This document shows positions 25,895 to 33,529 of a DNA stretch of 64,000 nucleotides, in pieces. Where the stretch lies: positions 1 through 64,000 of the forward strand of contig CAZPEP010000016.1 of NCBI GenBank assembly GCA_964585685.1, given 5' to 3'. Under the pieces are notes generated by a model that was not told where the DNA came from, ran no database searches, and was given only the letters and a program-made list of their open reading frames with translations. Made by a program: the position numbers and the translations under genes. Position 1 is the first letter of the stretch, and each line of letters opens with the position of its first letter. The DNA is from JALHVH01 sp964585685. Its GTDB lineage: Bacteria; Acidobacteriota; Aminicenantia; Aminicenantales; Saccharicenantaceae.

Positions 25895-27025
25895 ATGAAG
25901 ATTTTCGCCGTTGTCGGCCCGTCCCGGAGCGGCAAGACCACCCTCATCGCCCGGCTCATACCCGAGCTCCGATCGAGGGGCTTGAAGGTCGGTGTCATCA
26001 AGCACACCCAAAAGGACGTCTCCCTCGACTCGGAAGGCAAGGACACCTGGACGTTCACCGAGGCCGGAGCCGAAACGGTCGGAATCGTCACTTCTTCCCG
26101 GGCGGCCGTCTTCCTGAGGACCGCTCCAAGTGTCGAGGCCCTCGCCCGCCGTTTCTTTGCCGACTCCGACATCGTCCTCGTCGAGGGCGGAAAAGCGATC
26201 GGCGGCCTGAAGAAGATCAGCTTGGTCCGTGAAGACGCCGAACGGATCGCGGTCTCTCCCGATGAACTCCTGGTCGTGGTTTCGGACGGCTCGGCCGCGG
26301 GCGCTATGCCCGTTTTGCGGACTGCGCAGACGAAAGAACTTGCCGACCTGTTGGTCGCGACGCCTTTGCCGGCGTCCGGGGCCGTCGCCGACGAACTGTT
26401 TTCGAAGCGCGATTCGCGCGTTCTGGCCGCCCTGCGCAAAGGAACGGTCGGCATCGCTGGGGCCGGGGGCCTCGGTTCGAATATCGCGGTTTCGCTCGCC
26501 CGGGCCGGCGTCGGCCGGCTCATCGTCGCCGACCACGACGCCATCGAACCCTCCAACCTCAACCGCCAGCAGTATTTCGTAAGCCAGATCGGGCGGCGGA
26601 AAGTCGTTGCCCTCAAGGAGAACCTTGAGGCGATCAACCCCTTCTCGGAATATGTCGTCCACGACGTCGAGGTCACGGCCGCGAACGTCATTCCCGTCTT
26701 CGGAGAGGCGGACGTGATGGTCGAGGCCTTCGACAAGGCCGAAACGAAGCGGATGCTGATCGAGACCTGGCTTTCACAACGCCCGGGGAGACCCATCGTC
26801 GTGGCCTCCGGGCTCGCCGGATATGGGGGAAACCGAAAGCTCCACAGTCGGAGAATGGGCGACCTGTACGTCTGCGGCGACGAAGAGAGCCAGTGCCCGG
26901 AGGGCGTGAGCCCGATGGCCCCCCGCGTCGCGATCGTCGCCAATCTCCAGGCCAATCTGGTCGTGGCGCTTTTGGTCAAGCTGAAAGGGCGCAAGCTAAA
27001 GCTTGTGGCTACAAATCGGCCGTGA
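25895..27025 (+). CDS. MobB-ThiF fusion: P-loop GTPase fused to E1-like sulfur-carrier adenylyltransferase
   Basis: This 376-residue protein joins two activities normally on separate chains. Residues about 1-165 are MobB-like, with Walker A VVGPSRSGKTTL, the IKHTQKDVSLDSEGKDTW segment and IVLVEGGK. MobB assists guanine-dinucleotide cofactor formation. Residues about 170-370 are ThiF/MoeB-like, with GAGGLGSNIAVSLARAGVG, DHDAIEPSNLNRQQYF (nucleotide site) and a Cys in DEESQCPEGVSPMAPRV. This part probably adenylylates a MoaD/ThiS carrier such as the one at 28999-29226. I start at ATG 25895; the frame is open to 25817 through repeat DNA. The last ~14 codons lie in a repeat. Confidence 0.88.
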   Translation: MKIFAVVGPSRSGKTTLIARLIPELRSRGLKVGVIKHTQKDVSLDSEGKDTWTFTEAGAETVGIVTSSRAAVFLRTAPSVEALARRFFADSDIVLVEGGKAIGGLKKISLVREDAERIAVSPDELLVVVSDGSAAGAMPVLRTAQTKELADLLVATPLPASGAVADELFSKRDSRVLAALRKGTVGIAGAGGLGSNIAVSLARAGVGRLIVADHDAIEPSNLNRQQYFVSQIGRRKVVALKENLEAINPFSEYVVHDVEVTAANVIPVFGEADVMVEAFDKAETKRMLIETWLSQRPGRPIVVASGLAGYGGNRKLHSRRMGDLYVCGDEESQCPEGVSPMAPRVAIVANLQANLVVALLVKLKGRKLKLVATNRP

Positions 27026-27109
27026 CCTTGGACACGGCCCGCGTAATGTAGCCGCAGGCTTCAGCCTTCGTATCGGCGGGGATACGCAACCTGAAGGCTG
27101 CGGCTGCAG
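26989..27109. repeat. Dispersed palindromic repeats overlapping the 3' end of the MobB-ThiF gene
   Basis: GCGCAAGCTAAAGCTTGTGG begins at 26989, inside the last codons of the fusion gene. It is followed by a hairpin whose arms are GCCGCAGGCTTCAGCCTTCG (27051-27070) and the partly complementary ACGCAACCTGAAGGCTGCGG (from 27084). The same motif family occurs before the gene at 25681-25746. The repeats therefore flank this single gene. Confidence 0.65.
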
Positions 27110-27127
27110 ATCTCACGGAGGGCGGAT

Positions 27128-27409
27128 ATGTTCAAGGTCAATGAGTATTTCGACGGCAAGGTCAAATCCCTCGCTTTCACTGCGGCCGACGGGCCGGCGA
27201 CGGTCGGTGTCATGGCGCCGGGGGAATATGCATTCGGGACGTCGACGAAGGAGATCATGACCATCGTCAGCGGCGCGCTCACCGTAAAGCTCCCGGGCTC
27301 GGCTAAATGGAAGGTCTTCCGCAAGGGCGAATCATTCACCGTCGGCCCCAGGGTTAATTTTCAGCTCAAGGTCACCGAGGATTCGGCATATCTGTGCCTC
27401 TATCGCTAA
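27128..27409 (+). CDS. ppnP: Pyrimidine/purine nucleoside phosphorylase PpnP (DUF1255)
   Basis: PpnP is a small cupin that phosphorolyses nucleosides to base and ribose 1-phosphate. The 93-residue protein matches the family over its whole length: FKVNEYFDGKVKSLAF, TVGVMAPGEYAFGTSTKEIMT, GALTVKLPGSAKWK, GESFTVGPRVNFQLKV and AYLCLY at the end. A GGAGGGCGG site precedes ATG 27128. It ends 7 bases before the convergent dehydrogenase gene. It has no obvious link to the cofactor genes. Confidence 0.92.
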   Translation: MFKVNEYFDGKVKSLAFTAADGPATVGVMAPGEYAFGTSTKEIMTIVSGALTVKLPGSAKWKVFRKGESFTVGPRVNFQLKVTEDSAYLCLYR

Positions 27410-27415
27410 TAGATC

Positions 27416-29002
27416 TCAGATATTCCGTTTGGTCCATTCCCCGTCGATATATCGCCACATTCCGCCGGTGGGATTCTTATCCCTGAGCTCCGGCGGAAGG
27501 CGGTCGGGACGGACGTTGTCGTAGCAACGAAGGGCCGCGAAGCGCCGCATCGACGCAGGGAAGCCGACGGCCGTGAAGCCGGGATGCCCCGTGGCGGGGA
27601 AGGGGCCGCCATGATTCATGGCGGGGGATACGGCGACGCCCGTGGGCATCTTGTCGTCGAGCAGGCGTCCGACTTTCCTTCGAAGGATGGGCTCGATCCG
27701 ATCGTGGAGCTCCCTGTCCGCGTCGCCCGGCCCGCTGCAGATAGTCCCGGTCAGGTTCCCTTCGAACGCGCGGACGATCGCCGCGAGCTCCTCCGGGCCT
27801 TCCGCCACGACGAGCACGGTGAGACTCCCGAAGGCCTCGGTCTGAAAAGCGGCCGGGTCCCCGAGAAATTGACGCCCCGTTATCCGGAACAGGGTGTTCT
27901 CAAACCGAAACCCCGGTCCGGGCAGGGTGTGGCCCCCGGCGAGGAGCATGGCCCCGGCCTGCTCGAGTGCGGCGACGGCCCCGGCCAGCTTCCGGAGCGT
28001 TCCCCGGCCGAGAAGGAATCCCCCGGGCTCCCCGTCGAACAGCCGCCGGATGGAATCGCAGAACTCTTCGCTGTGAACTCCGCGCGCCAGGGCGACGAGG
28101 CCGGGCTTCGTGCAGAACTGTCCCGCCCCGGACGTGCAGGAGCCGAAGAGCTCCGCGGCGAGCCGTTCGGATCCTTCCTTGAGAGCGCCCGGGAGGACGA
28201 GGACCGGATTCACGCTCGACATCTCCACGTAGACGGGTTTCCCCGCCCGGTCGGCCGCCTCTTTCAAGGCGAGGCCGGATACGCGGCTTCCCGTGAAGGC
28301 CAGGGCCCCGGCCAGGGGATGGGCGGCGAGCTGTAGTCCGTCCTCGGGCCGGCAATGGTACACCATCTGGACCAGGGCGGCCGGCAGGCCGCTCTCCCGG
28401 AGGGCTTCAAACGCGGCTTCGACGAGGATCCTCGTTGTTCCGGGGTGCCCGGGGTTGGCCTTGGCGATGACGGGGTTCCCGGCGGCGATGGCAGCGGCGA
28501 AGTCGCCGCCGGCGACGGAATTGAAAGCGAAAGGAAAGTTGTTCGGACCGAGAACGACGACGGGTCCGCCGAGCGGCCCGTATATCGACCGGATGTCGCG
28601 TTTCGTATCGATCGTCGCGAGACACCAGTCTCGTTTCCGGCAGGAGGCGGCCGCCTGACGAAGCTGGTCCGTCATCCTGGGGAATTCGACGGAACGCAGG
28701 CGTGGTTCCTCGGAAAGCGCCGTTTCTGAATGAGCCATGGTCACGGCTTCGTCGCGCTTCGCTTCGAGCCCGGCGGCGAAGCCTTCGAGGAAGCTTGCCA
28801 GCCGGTCCGGGTCGAGGGCGGGGAATTCGTCGATGACGCGTGCGGCCGCCCGAAGGGCGGCCTCGAGGTCCTCGATGCCGGAAACGGGATATTCGTCGGG
28901 AAGGGGCGCCCCCGTGGCCGGGTCCACGGCCCTGAAGGAGCCCTTGGACGAGGCTAGACGCCATGCGCCGCCGACAAGCACCGGCCTCACGTCCGGCATC
29001 AT
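27416..29002 (-). CDS. NADP-dependent aldehyde dehydrogenase, 2,5-dioxovalerate (alpha-ketoglutaric semialdehyde) type
   Basis: This 528-residue aldehyde dehydrogenase has the cofactor segment VVVLGPNNFPFAFNSVAGGD, substrate-side Glu in VYVEMSSVNPV and the catalytic Cys in GAGQFCTKPGL. The GQFCTxPG form and the overall length match ketoglutaric semialdehyde dehydrogenases of the pentose/uronate pathways (YagF/type III group). Start ATG 29002 overlaps the MoaD-like stop by 4 bases; the adjacent ATG 28999 is an alternative. It is the third gene of the AOR operon, so it may oxidise a related aldehyde or serve as an NADP-linked counterpart. The exact substrate is inferred from family only. Confidence 0.88.
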   Translation of the reverse strand: MMPDVRPVLVGGAWRLASSKGSFRAVDPATGAPLPDEYPVSGIEDLEAALRAAARVIDEFPALDPDRLASFLEGFAAGLEAKRDEAVTMAHSETALSEEPRLRSVEFPRMTDQLRQAAASCRKRDWCLATIDTKRDIRSIYGPLGGPVVVLGPNNFPFAFNSVAGGDFAAAIAAGNPVIAKANPGHPGTTRILVEAAFEALRESGLPAALVQMVYHCRPEDGLQLAAHPLAGALAFTGSRVSGLALKEAADRAGKPVYVEMSSVNPVLVLPGALKEGSERLAAELFGSCTSGAGQFCTKPGLVALARGVHSEEFCDSIRRLFDGEPGGFLLGRGTLRKLAGAVAALEQAGAMLLAGGHTLPGPGFRFENTLFRITGRQFLGDPAAFQTEAFGSLTVLVVAEGPEELAAIVRAFEGNLTGTICSGPGDADRELHDRIEPILRRKVGRLLDDKMPTGVAVSPAMNHGGPFPATGHPGFTAVGFPASMRRFAALRCYDNVRPDRLPPELRDKNPTGGMWRYIDGEWTKRNI

Positions 29003-29226
29003 CCTCCGGAATAGAGGGGCGAAATGACGACCCGGTCGCCTTCGGCGAACGTCTCGGAGGGGCCAATCGCCTTGCCGTTGCGCGTGACGATTCGGGGGCG
29101 ATCCTGCCCGATCCCGACGAGCTCAAGAAGCTTCTCCGAGGTGAAGGTCCCGGAAACCTCGACGTCCTTCTCGCTGAAACCGGCCGCGTAGATGAGCGGT
29201 CCGATCAGCTTGACCGTGATCTTCAT
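28999..29226 (-). CDS. MoaD/ThiS-family sulfur-carrier protein
   Basis: This 75-residue beta-grasp protein (MKITVKLIGPLI..., RIVTRNGKAIGPSETFAEGDRVVISP) ends in YSGG, the di-glycine tail that is adenylylated and thiocarboxylated. Its ATG overlaps the AOR stop by ATGA and its stop overlaps the dehydrogenase start, so all three genes are coupled. Small MoaD-like proteins are common next to tungsten AOR genes. The ThiF half of the MobB-ThiF fusion is a good candidate for its activating enzyme. No MoaE partner is visible in the window. Confidence 0.9.
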   Translation of the reverse strand: MKITVKLIGPLIYAAGFSEKDVEVSGTFTSEKLLELVGIGQDRPRIVTRNGKAIGPSETFAEGDRVVISPLYSGG

Positions 29227-31061
29227 TCGAGCTTTCCGTACTTTTCCGCCTGCGCCGCTTCCCGCGAAAGGCCGAGCCGTTCGAGCGTCGCCTTTGTCGG
29301 GATGCCCCTGCGGTCGTAGCCGCGCTGGTCGTAATAATGCTGGAGAAGCCCGTCGTACTTGTCGAGCTCCAGGATCTTTCCGGCGATCGGACCTTCGGTG
29401 TCGGCGTTGGAGGGATCGAACCAGACGGCCGGGGGATAGTCGCCCTCGCGTTTCGCGTCCGGAAACTCCCGGAGGTAGTGGAGCTTGATCATGGCGTAGA
29501 TCCTGTCTGCCGTTCGCCACATGTCCTCCAGGTTCCAGTCGAGACCGGTGACGACATTGAAGTATTTGGGGTAGTTGTCCAGGCCCCAACCGAGCTCGAT
29601 CCAAGGGAACCGGCAGGAGACGATGAACTCGAACATGCCGCCCCGGATGCGCTGGAGCTCGATAACCTTGGCCGCTTTCTCTGGGCCGTAGGATTCACGG
29701 GTCGTGTGCTTGAGCTCGAAGGTGATGATCCAGGCTTCCTTGTGGTGGGCGCCCATCGGCGCGACGCCGAAGGCCAGGGCCTGGCCGGGGATGAACTTGC
29801 AGTTGTAGGCGGCCACGTCGAGCCCCTTGACCTGCATGGCATAGGCTTCGGAGCCGTGTCCGAACGCGCGGGCCATCCGCAGGGAGCCGTCGGCGAGGAG
29901 GTTTCCCAGGGGCCCCTCGCGGCGGGCGGCGAGGCCCAGGAGCTTCTTGGCCGCCTCGGCGTCGCCGAACCGGAAGTCGCCGGCCGTCGCGCCGTGATCG
30001 ATGGCGTCGGCGTAGAAGCTGAGGGTGCATCCGGCCGACATCGTGTCGAGGCCGTATTCGTCGCAGAGATAGTTCAACGACCCGACCTGGTCGAGGTCGA
30101 AGATCTCGAGGTTCGGGCCGAGAAGGCCGACGTTCTCGTAATCGAGCTCGGATTCGCGGCCCTCGCGGTCGTGGATCGTGATGCCGCAGCGCATCGTGCA
30201 GTTCGGACAGCCGTAGGTGGCGATCCGGGAGTTGTTCAGGCGCTCGCCGTCGACCTTCCAAGCGTCGGGGTGGTGAGTCTTGCGGAAGTTCCGCACGGGG
30301 AGCCCGGCCACCTCGTTGCACCAGGCGAGGACGCCGTTGGTGCTCTGGATGGACCAACCGGTCTGCTTATCGATCTGGCCGACCTTCTTGAGGTCGCCGG
30401 AGCCTAGGGCCTTCATGCCGGCGGCGTCAGCCTGCGGGATGGGGCGCGTCCCCTTGACGACGATGGCCTTGAGGAGCTTGGAGCCCATGACCGCGCCGAT
30501 TCCCGGCCGGCCGCCTGCCCGCCCTTCGAGGCTGCGGACGACGGCGTAGCGGGCCATGTTCTCGCCCGCCTGCCCGATATTCAGGACGCCGACGCCCTTG
30601 CCGTACTTGGCGTAGATCCAATCGTTCGTTTCGTAGGTCCCTTTGCCCCAGACGTCTCCGGCCGGGAGGAATTCGACCTTGTCATCCTCGACGGCGAGGA
30701 GCGTCGGGCGATCGGCCTTTCCCTCGACGATCAAAGCGTCGTAGCCCGCCTTCCGGAGGTGTTCCGCGACCCGTGTCCCCAAGTTCCCGTCGCCGTAGAA
30801 GCCCGTCAGGGGGGATTTGGCGGCGACGACCGCCTTGCCCGTGTTGGGGGCGGGGATGCCGGCGATCGGCCCTAGAGCGACGACGAGCTTATTCTCCGGG
30901 CCGAGGGGGTCGATTCCCGGCTTGAGCTCATCGTAAAGGATCTTGACGGCGAAACCGCGCCCGCCGACCCATTTTTTCGCGAAATCCTCGTCGAAGCTCT
31001 CTTTCTTGAAGGTTTTATCGGTCAGGTTGACCCTGAGAATATTGCCCGTCCAGCCGAACAT
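29223..31061 (-). CDS. aor: Tungsten-type aldehyde:ferredoxin oxidoreductase
   Basis: AOR oxidises aldehydes to acids (or the reverse) using a bis-pterin tungsten cofactor and one 4Fe-4S cluster. The 612-residue protein starts MFGWTGNILRVNLTDKTFKK with the pterin-domain motif VGGRGFAVKILYDEL. It continues with KSPLTGFYGDGNLG and NIGQAGENMARYA. The cluster motif CPNCTMRC gives Cys 285, 288 and 292. I use ATG 31061, which has a GGAGGAAAGC site; the frame extends upstream to 31130 without need. It heads the operon AOR-MoaD-like-aldehyde dehydrogenase. The physiological aldehyde is unknown. Confidence 0.95.
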   Translation of the reverse strand: MFGWTGNILRVNLTDKTFKKESFDEDFAKKWVGGRGFAVKILYDELKPGIDPLGPENKLVVALGPIAGIPAPNTGKAVVAAKSPLTGFYGDGNLGTRVAEHLRKAGYDALIVEGKADRPTLLAVEDDKVEFLPAGDVWGKGTYETNDWIYAKYGKGVGVLNIGQAGENMARYAVVRSLEGRAGGRPGIGAVMGSKLLKAIVVKGTRPIPQADAAGMKALGSGDLKKVGQIDKQTGWSIQSTNGVLAWCNEVAGLPVRNFRKTHHPDAWKVDGERLNNSRIATYGCPNCTMRCGITIHDREGRESELDYENVGLLGPNLEIFDLDQVGSLNYLCDEYGLDTMSAGCTLSFYADAIDHGATAGDFRFGDAEAAKKLLGLAARREGPLGNLLADGSLRMARAFGHGSEAYAMQVKGLDVAAYNCKFIPGQALAFGVAPMGAHHKEAWIITFELKHTTRESYGPEKAAKVIELQRIRGGMFEFIVSCRFPWIELGWGLDNYPKYFNVVTGLDWNLEDMWRTADRIYAMIKLHYLREFPDAKREGDYPPAVWFDPSNADTEGPIAGKILELDKYDGLLQHYYDQRGYDRRGIPTKATLERLGLSREAAQAEKYGKLE

Positions 31062-31108
31062 GCTTTCCTCCGTCGCGTTCAGGCCCGTCGCCATCGACGT
31101 TCCCCTAT

Positions 31109-31137
31109 CCGATAGCATACGGGGCGGCATGAGTCAA
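31109..31137 (-). promoter_or_regulatory. Promoter of the AOR operon
   Basis: On the minus strand TTGACT (31137-31132) and TATCGG (31114-31109) are 17 bases apart, about 50 bases upstream of the AOR start. The -35 box is back-to-back with that of the divergent KimA-like gene, so a single factor bound between them could affect both. Prediction only. Confidence 0.5.
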
Positions 31138-31143
31138 GGCGAC

Positions 31144-31172
31144 TTGCCCGAAACAAGGATTTTCCATACAAT
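31144..31172 (+). promoter_or_regulatory. Promoter of the KimA-like transporter
   Basis: TTGCCC (31144-31149) and TACAAT (31167-31172) are separated by 17 bases. Transcription would start near 31179, giving an ~89-base leader that contains the hairpin at 31200-31216. Prediction only. Confidence 0.55.
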
Positions 31173-31199
31173 AGGGACCTGCCGCATACGCCGGTCACG

Positions 31200-31223
31200 G
31201 GGACCCGGATGGTCCCTTCTTTT
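31200..31223 (+). promoter_or_regulatory. Terminator-like hairpin in the leader of the KimA-like gene
   Basis: GGGACC (31200-31205) and GGTCCC (31211-31216) form a 6-bp stem with a 5-base loop, followed by TTCTTTT. A second GGGACC at 31174-31179, at the start of the predicted transcript, can pair with the same GGTCCC. The arrangement could be a simple attenuator. The leader is too short for a known cyclic di-AMP riboswitch. Confidence 0.35.
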
Positions 31224-31267
31224 CGGGCGCGCGGTTTCCGAGAGCGAAAAGTGCAGGTGAACCGAAA

Positions 31268-33256
31268 ATGAAACAGGAATCGCAGACGTCCGGGGAAGAC
31301 CCCTCCCTTCTGCATAAGGTTCGCCGGACCCTGATCGGCGGGCCCAAGAACATCAAAGACCCGTCGCTCTTCCACAAGCTGGCCCTCATCCCGATCCTGG
31401 CTTGGATCGGGTTGGGCGCCGACGGGTTGTCGTCCGCCGCCTACGGACCCGAGGAGGCTTTCAAGGCCCTCGGACGACACACATACCTCGCGATCTTCCT
31501 GGCCCTGGCCACGGCCTTGACCGTCTTCATCATTTCCTATTCTTATTCCCGGATCATCGAATACTTTCCCTCCGGAGGCGGTGGCTACATCGTCGCGACC
31601 AAGACTCTCGGCGAAAAGGCGGGCGTCATCTCGGGATGCGCCCTCCTCGTTGACTATATGCTGACCATCACGGTATCCATCGTTGCCTGCGGGGACGCCC
31701 TCTTCAGCTTCTTCCCGGCCCAGTTCCAGGAATACAAGCTCCCGTTCGAGATCCTGGCGATTGTGATGCTGGTCGTCCTGAACCTGCGCGGGATCAAGGA
31801 ATCGGTGACCTTTCTGGCCCCCATCTTCCTGGTCTTCGTGGCGACCCACCTCTTCATGATCGGCTATGGCATCTTCTCCCATCTCCCGCAGATCGCTCCC
31901 GTCGTCCACGGCATCAGGGGCGATTTCAGACAGGGGATCGCAACCCTCGGGATGGGCGGCCTGGCGCTCCTCTTCCTAAAAGCGTTCTCCATGGGCGGCG
32001 GGACCTTCACCGGGATCGAGGCCGTTTCCAACGGCCTCCAGGTCCTCCGAGAGCCCAGGGTCCATAACGGCAAGAGGACCATGCTTTATCTTTCGACGTC
32101 CCTGGCCTTCACGGCGGGCGGCATCCTGGTCTGCTACCTTCTCCTCAACGTCACCCCTATCGCCGGGAAGACCCTCAACGCCGTTCTCGCCTCGACGCTC
32201 TACCAGGGCTGGGGTTTCGGGCCGCTTCTGGCCCTTGTCACGATCTTCTCGGAGGGGGCGCTCCTCCTCGTCGGGGCCCAGGCCGGGTTCATGGACGGCC
32301 CCCGGGTCATGGCCAACATGGCCGTCGATTACTGGTTCCCGCGTCGGTTCGCCTCGCTCTCCGACCGCTTTACGATCCAGAACGGCGTTCTGCTCATGGG
32401 CGGGGCGTCCATCCTCCTCCTCTTGTACGCCCGAGGCAGCATCCAGACGCTCGTCGTCATGTATTCCATCAACGTTTTCCTGACCTTTTCCCTCTCGAAC
32501 CTGGGCATGTCCAGGTTCTTCATCAAGAACCGAAACAAGGACAAGGCGTGGAAAAAGCACCTTCCCGTACACATCATCGCCCTGGTCGTCTGCACGACGA
32601 TCCTCATCGTCACGGCCATAGAGAAGTTCCTTGTCGGTGGCTGGCTGACCCTGTGCATCACGGCGGTTGTCATCGTCCTCTGCTATCTGACCCGGGCCCA
32701 TTACTCCAAGGTAAGGGGCGGGGTCCGGGAGCTGGACGAGCTGTTGACGAGCCTGCCCGTCAAGGGACCGGTCAACACGGACCCGGTCGACCCCAGGAAC
32801 ATGACGGCCATCCAGCTGGTCAATAGCTACAATGGGTTCGGCGTCCACACCTTCCTCTCCGTCATCCGGAGCTTCCCCGGCCTCTACAAGAACTTCGTCT
32901 TCCTGTCGGTCTCCGAAGTGGACGTCAGCGCATTCAAGGGCTCGGATGCGGTCCAGACCTTGACGGCCTGCACGAACTGCGACCTCGACAAATACGTCGA
33001 TTTGGCCAGGAAACTGGGCTTTGCGGCGACATCGAGATTCGACATCGGGACCGACATCGTCCATACGGCCGTCGATCTGTGCGAGAAGTCGGCTAAGGAG
33101 TTCCCGCGCTCGACCGTTTTCGCCGGGCAGTCAGTCTTCCGCCAACCCAACCTTCTCCACAAGCTCCTCCACAACGAAACGGCGTTTGCCATTCAGCAGG
33201 AGCTCCGCTGGCGGGGGATCACAACGGTCATCCTGCCCATCCGCATCAACATCTAA
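31268..33256 (+). CDS. APC-superfamily transporter, KimA-like potassium importer
   Basis: This 662-residue membrane protein has about 12 transmembrane helices (about residues 40-480) and a soluble C-terminal domain (about 490-662). It resembles Bacillus KimA in key places: GADGLSSAAYGPEEAF, SGGGGYIVATKTLGEKAG, LLVDYMLTITVSI, LLFLKAFSMGGGTFTGIEA and LLHKLLHNETAFAIQQELRW near the end. KimA is a high-affinity K+/H+ symporter whose C-terminal domain can be regulated by cyclic di-AMP. Substrate is inferred from this similarity; an amino-acid permease is the alternative. The start is ATG 31268 with a weak ribosome-binding site. Confidence 0.85.
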   Translation: MKQESQTSGEDPSLLHKVRRTLIGGPKNIKDPSLFHKLALIPILAWIGLGADGLSSAAYGPEEAFKALGRHTYLAIFLALATALTVFIISYSYSRIIEYFPSGGGGYIVATKTLGEKAGVISGCALLVDYMLTITVSIVACGDALFSFFPAQFQEYKLPFEILAIVMLVVLNLRGIKESVTFLAPIFLVFVATHLFMIGYGIFSHLPQIAPVVHGIRGDFRQGIATLGMGGLALLFLKAFSMGGGTFTGIEAVSNGLQVLREPRVHNGKRTMLYLSTSLAFTAGGILVCYLLLNVTPIAGKTLNAVLASTLYQGWGFGPLLALVTIFSEGALLLVGAQAGFMDGPRVMANMAVDYWFPRRFASLSDRFTIQNGVLLMGGASILLLLYARGSIQTLVVMYSINVFLTFSLSNLGMSRFFIKNRNKDKAWKKHLPVHIIALVVCTTILIVTAIEKFLVGGWLTLCITAVVIVLCYLTRAHYSKVRGGVRELDELLTSLPVKGPVNTDPVDPRNMTAIQLVNSYNGFGVHTFLSVIRSFPGLYKNFVFLSVSEVDVSAFKGSDAVQTLTACTNCDLDKYVDLARKLGFAATSRFDIGTDIVHTAVDLCEKSAKEFPRSTVFAGQSVFRQPNLLHKLLHNETAFAIQQELRWRGITTVILPIRINI

Positions 33257-33272
33257 ACATTAGGAGTCGCCC

Positions 33273-33473
33273 ATGGCCAAGAGATTAACCAGGTCGCTGA
33301 ATCGGAAGATGCTCGGAGGGGTCTGCGGCGGGTTTGCCGACTATTTCGATATCGATCCGTCGCTCGTCCGGCTTATCTTCGTCGGCCTCGCCCTGGTCAC
33401 GGCCGTCCTGCCGATGCTCATCTTCTACGTCATCGCCTGGATTGTCCTCCCCCTCGAGCCGGTCCAGAAATAG
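33273..33473 (+). CDS. PspC-domain membrane protein
   Basis: This 66-residue protein is a bare PspC domain. KRLTRSLNRKMLGGVCGGFA and YFDIDPSLVRLIFVGLAL are the family signature. One long or two short transmembrane helices follow (about 34-62), ending VLPLEP. PspC proteins help sense inner-membrane damage in phage-shock-type systems. It starts 16 bases after the KimA-like stop with TAGGAG upstream, so the two are likely co-transcribed. No pspA or pspB is adjacent. Confidence 0.9.
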   Translation: MAKRLTRSLNRKMLGGVCGGFADYFDIDPSLVRLIFVGLALVTAVLPMLIFYVIAWIVLPLEPVQK

Positions 33474-33477
33474 CGCG

Positions 33478-33506
33478 TTGACTTGTCATGGGTTATCGGA
33501 TATAAC
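33478..33506 (+). promoter_or_regulatory. Promoter upstream of the deoxynucleoside-kinase-like gene
   Basis: TTGACT (33478-33483) and TATAAC (33501-33506) are separated by 17 bases, close to consensus. Transcription should start near 33513, 17 bases before ATG 33530. Prediction only. Confidence 0.6.
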
Positions 33507-33529
33507 CTAGTCGGTTTGCGGGATTAAAA

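Noticed and set aside
31179..31267. Cyclic di-AMP (ydaO) riboswitch in the KimA-like leader
   Set aside because: The ~89-base leader is too short, and I do not see the conserved ydaO core. Only a simple hairpin is supported.
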